Assembly: GCA_008081325.1 (NCBI GenBank)
Contig: VMCO01000159.1
Location: forward strand, 1-6,701
Source: Flavobacteriaceae bacterium
GTDB taxonomy: Bacteria > Bacteroidota > Bacteroidia > Flavobacteriales > Flavobacteriaceae
Length of the DNA: 6,701 bases
Direction: 5' to 3'
A program made the position numbers and the translations under genes. The notes beneath the pieces were generated by a model. The model made no database searches. It saw only the letters and a program-made list of their open reading frames with translations, and was not told the DNA's origin. Below are positions 6,224-6,701 of this stretch, piece by piece (position 1 is the first letter of the stretch; each line of letters opens with the position of its first letter).

Positions 6224-6701
6224 ATGAACGATACAAACGAGATTTTAATTTTTGGCGCAAAGTCAAATAATTTAAAAAACTTAGACCTCAAAATTCCAAG
6301 AGATAAACTTGTAGTCATAACCGGTCTTTCAGGAAGCGGAAAATCTTCTTTAGCATTTGATACGATATATGCTGAAGGGCAAAGAAGATATGTTGAAACC
6401 TTCTCAGCTTATGCTAGACAATTTTTATCTAAACTAGAAAGACCTGATGTTGATAAAATTGAAGGCCTTTCTCCTGTTATTGCAATCGAACAAAAAACGG
6501 TTAATAAATCCCCGAGATCTACTGTTGGAACAACTACTGAAATTTATGATTTTTTAAGATTGCTTTACTCAAGATGTTCTGAAGCTTACAGTTATGTTAC
6601 CAACAAAAAAATGGTTAATTATTCGTCTGATCAAATAATAGATCTTATTGAATCTGTATACTCAAATAAAAAAATAATTTTATTGTCTCCTGTGATCAAG
6701 T
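6224..6701 (+). CDS. uvrA: UvrABC excision nuclease subunit A, N-terminal fragment cut by the right edge
   Basis: UvrA is the damage-sensing ATPase that loads UvrB onto DNA lesions in nucleotide-excision repair. The window shows the first 159 of roughly 940 expected residues: the first half of ATP-binding domain I. The opening IFGAKSNNLKNLDLKIPR is followed by Walker A GLSGSGKSS (34-42), the conserved FDTIYAEGQRRYVE and SAYARQFLS, the Q-loop Gln90 in IEQK, and PRSTVGTTTEIYDFLRLLYSR. Immediately after this, where many UvrAs have a CPxC/H segment, the sequence reads AYSYVTNKKMVNYS with no cysteine pair. This fits Bacteroidota UvrA as I remember it; the main zinc-binding region would lie beyond the window edge. 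ATG at 6224 is a good start, as UvrA homology begins within about ten residues. Only 5 bases separate it from the ggt stop, with no promoter or terminator visible, so co-transcription with ggt is likely. An internal promoter inside ggt cannot be excluded. Confidence 0.97.
   Translation, partial: MNDTNEILIFGAKSNNLKNLDLKIPRDKLVVITGLSGSGKSSLAFDTIYAEGQRRYVETFSAYARQFLSKLERPDVDKIEGLSPVIAIEQKTVNKSPRSTVGTTTEIYDFLRLLYSRCSEAYSYVTNKKMVNYSSDQIIDLIESVYSNKKIILLSPVIK

Noticed and set aside
148..6701. A defence, toxin-antitoxin or other accessory system
   Set aside because: Every complete gene falls in a well-known housekeeping or envelope family, composition looks uniform by eye, and there are no repeats, transposase remnants or att-like sites. 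The rhomboid protease is the least defined gene functionally, but it has all core catalytic residues and ordinary neighbours.

Overview
The window looks like ordinary chromosomal housekeeping DNA from a low-GC member of the Bacteroidota, most likely Flavobacteriia. Four things point there. The DNA is strongly AT-rich throughout. The GlmM, lipid A-type acyltransferase and rhomboid proteins have the wording I associate with flavobacterial versions. Most genes lack a Shine-Dalgarno sequence. Several 8-mers of the form TATATTTG, matching the Bacteroidota -7 promoter consensus TAnnTTTG, sit just upstream of genes. No RNA gene, mobile element, CRISPR array or integration site was seen, and no gap between genes exceeds 80 bases.

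Layout from left to right. A small gene enters from the left edge on the minus strand (only its first 27 codons are visible). Next comes a minus-strand pair: a rhomboid intramembrane protease followed by mnmE, the tRNA-modification GTPase, overlapping by 4 bases. Divergent from the rhomboid gene is a plus-strand gene for an LpxL/HtrB-type acyltransferase. The short gap between them holds two back-to-back TATATTTG boxes that together form a 19-bp inverted repeat. The acyltransferase gene runs tail-to-tail into minus-strand glmM (phosphoglucosamine mutase), overlapping it by 8 bases. Divergent from glmM is a plus-strand pair: ggt, a lipoprotein gamma-glutamyltransferase, then uvrA, 5 bases downstream and cut by the right edge.

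Functionally the genes form no single pathway. Acyltransferase and GlmM both serve the cell envelope (outer-membrane lipid, and UDP-GlcNAc for peptidoglycan and LPS). GGT acts on glutathione and gamma-glutamyl compounds in the envelope. The rhomboid is an inner-membrane protease. MnmE modifies the tRNA wobble base. UvrA starts nucleotide-excision repair.

The most useful annotation result concerns start codons. Protein alignment from memory, together with promoter boxes, argues for shorter starts than the longest open frames in three genes (rhomboid GTG at 2159, acyltransferase GTG at 2214, glmM ATG at 4467). In two of them the spurious upstream TTG is the last three bases of a TATATTTG promoter box. 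By contrast, TTG appears to be the real start of mnmE and ggt. I found no convincing new biological system here.
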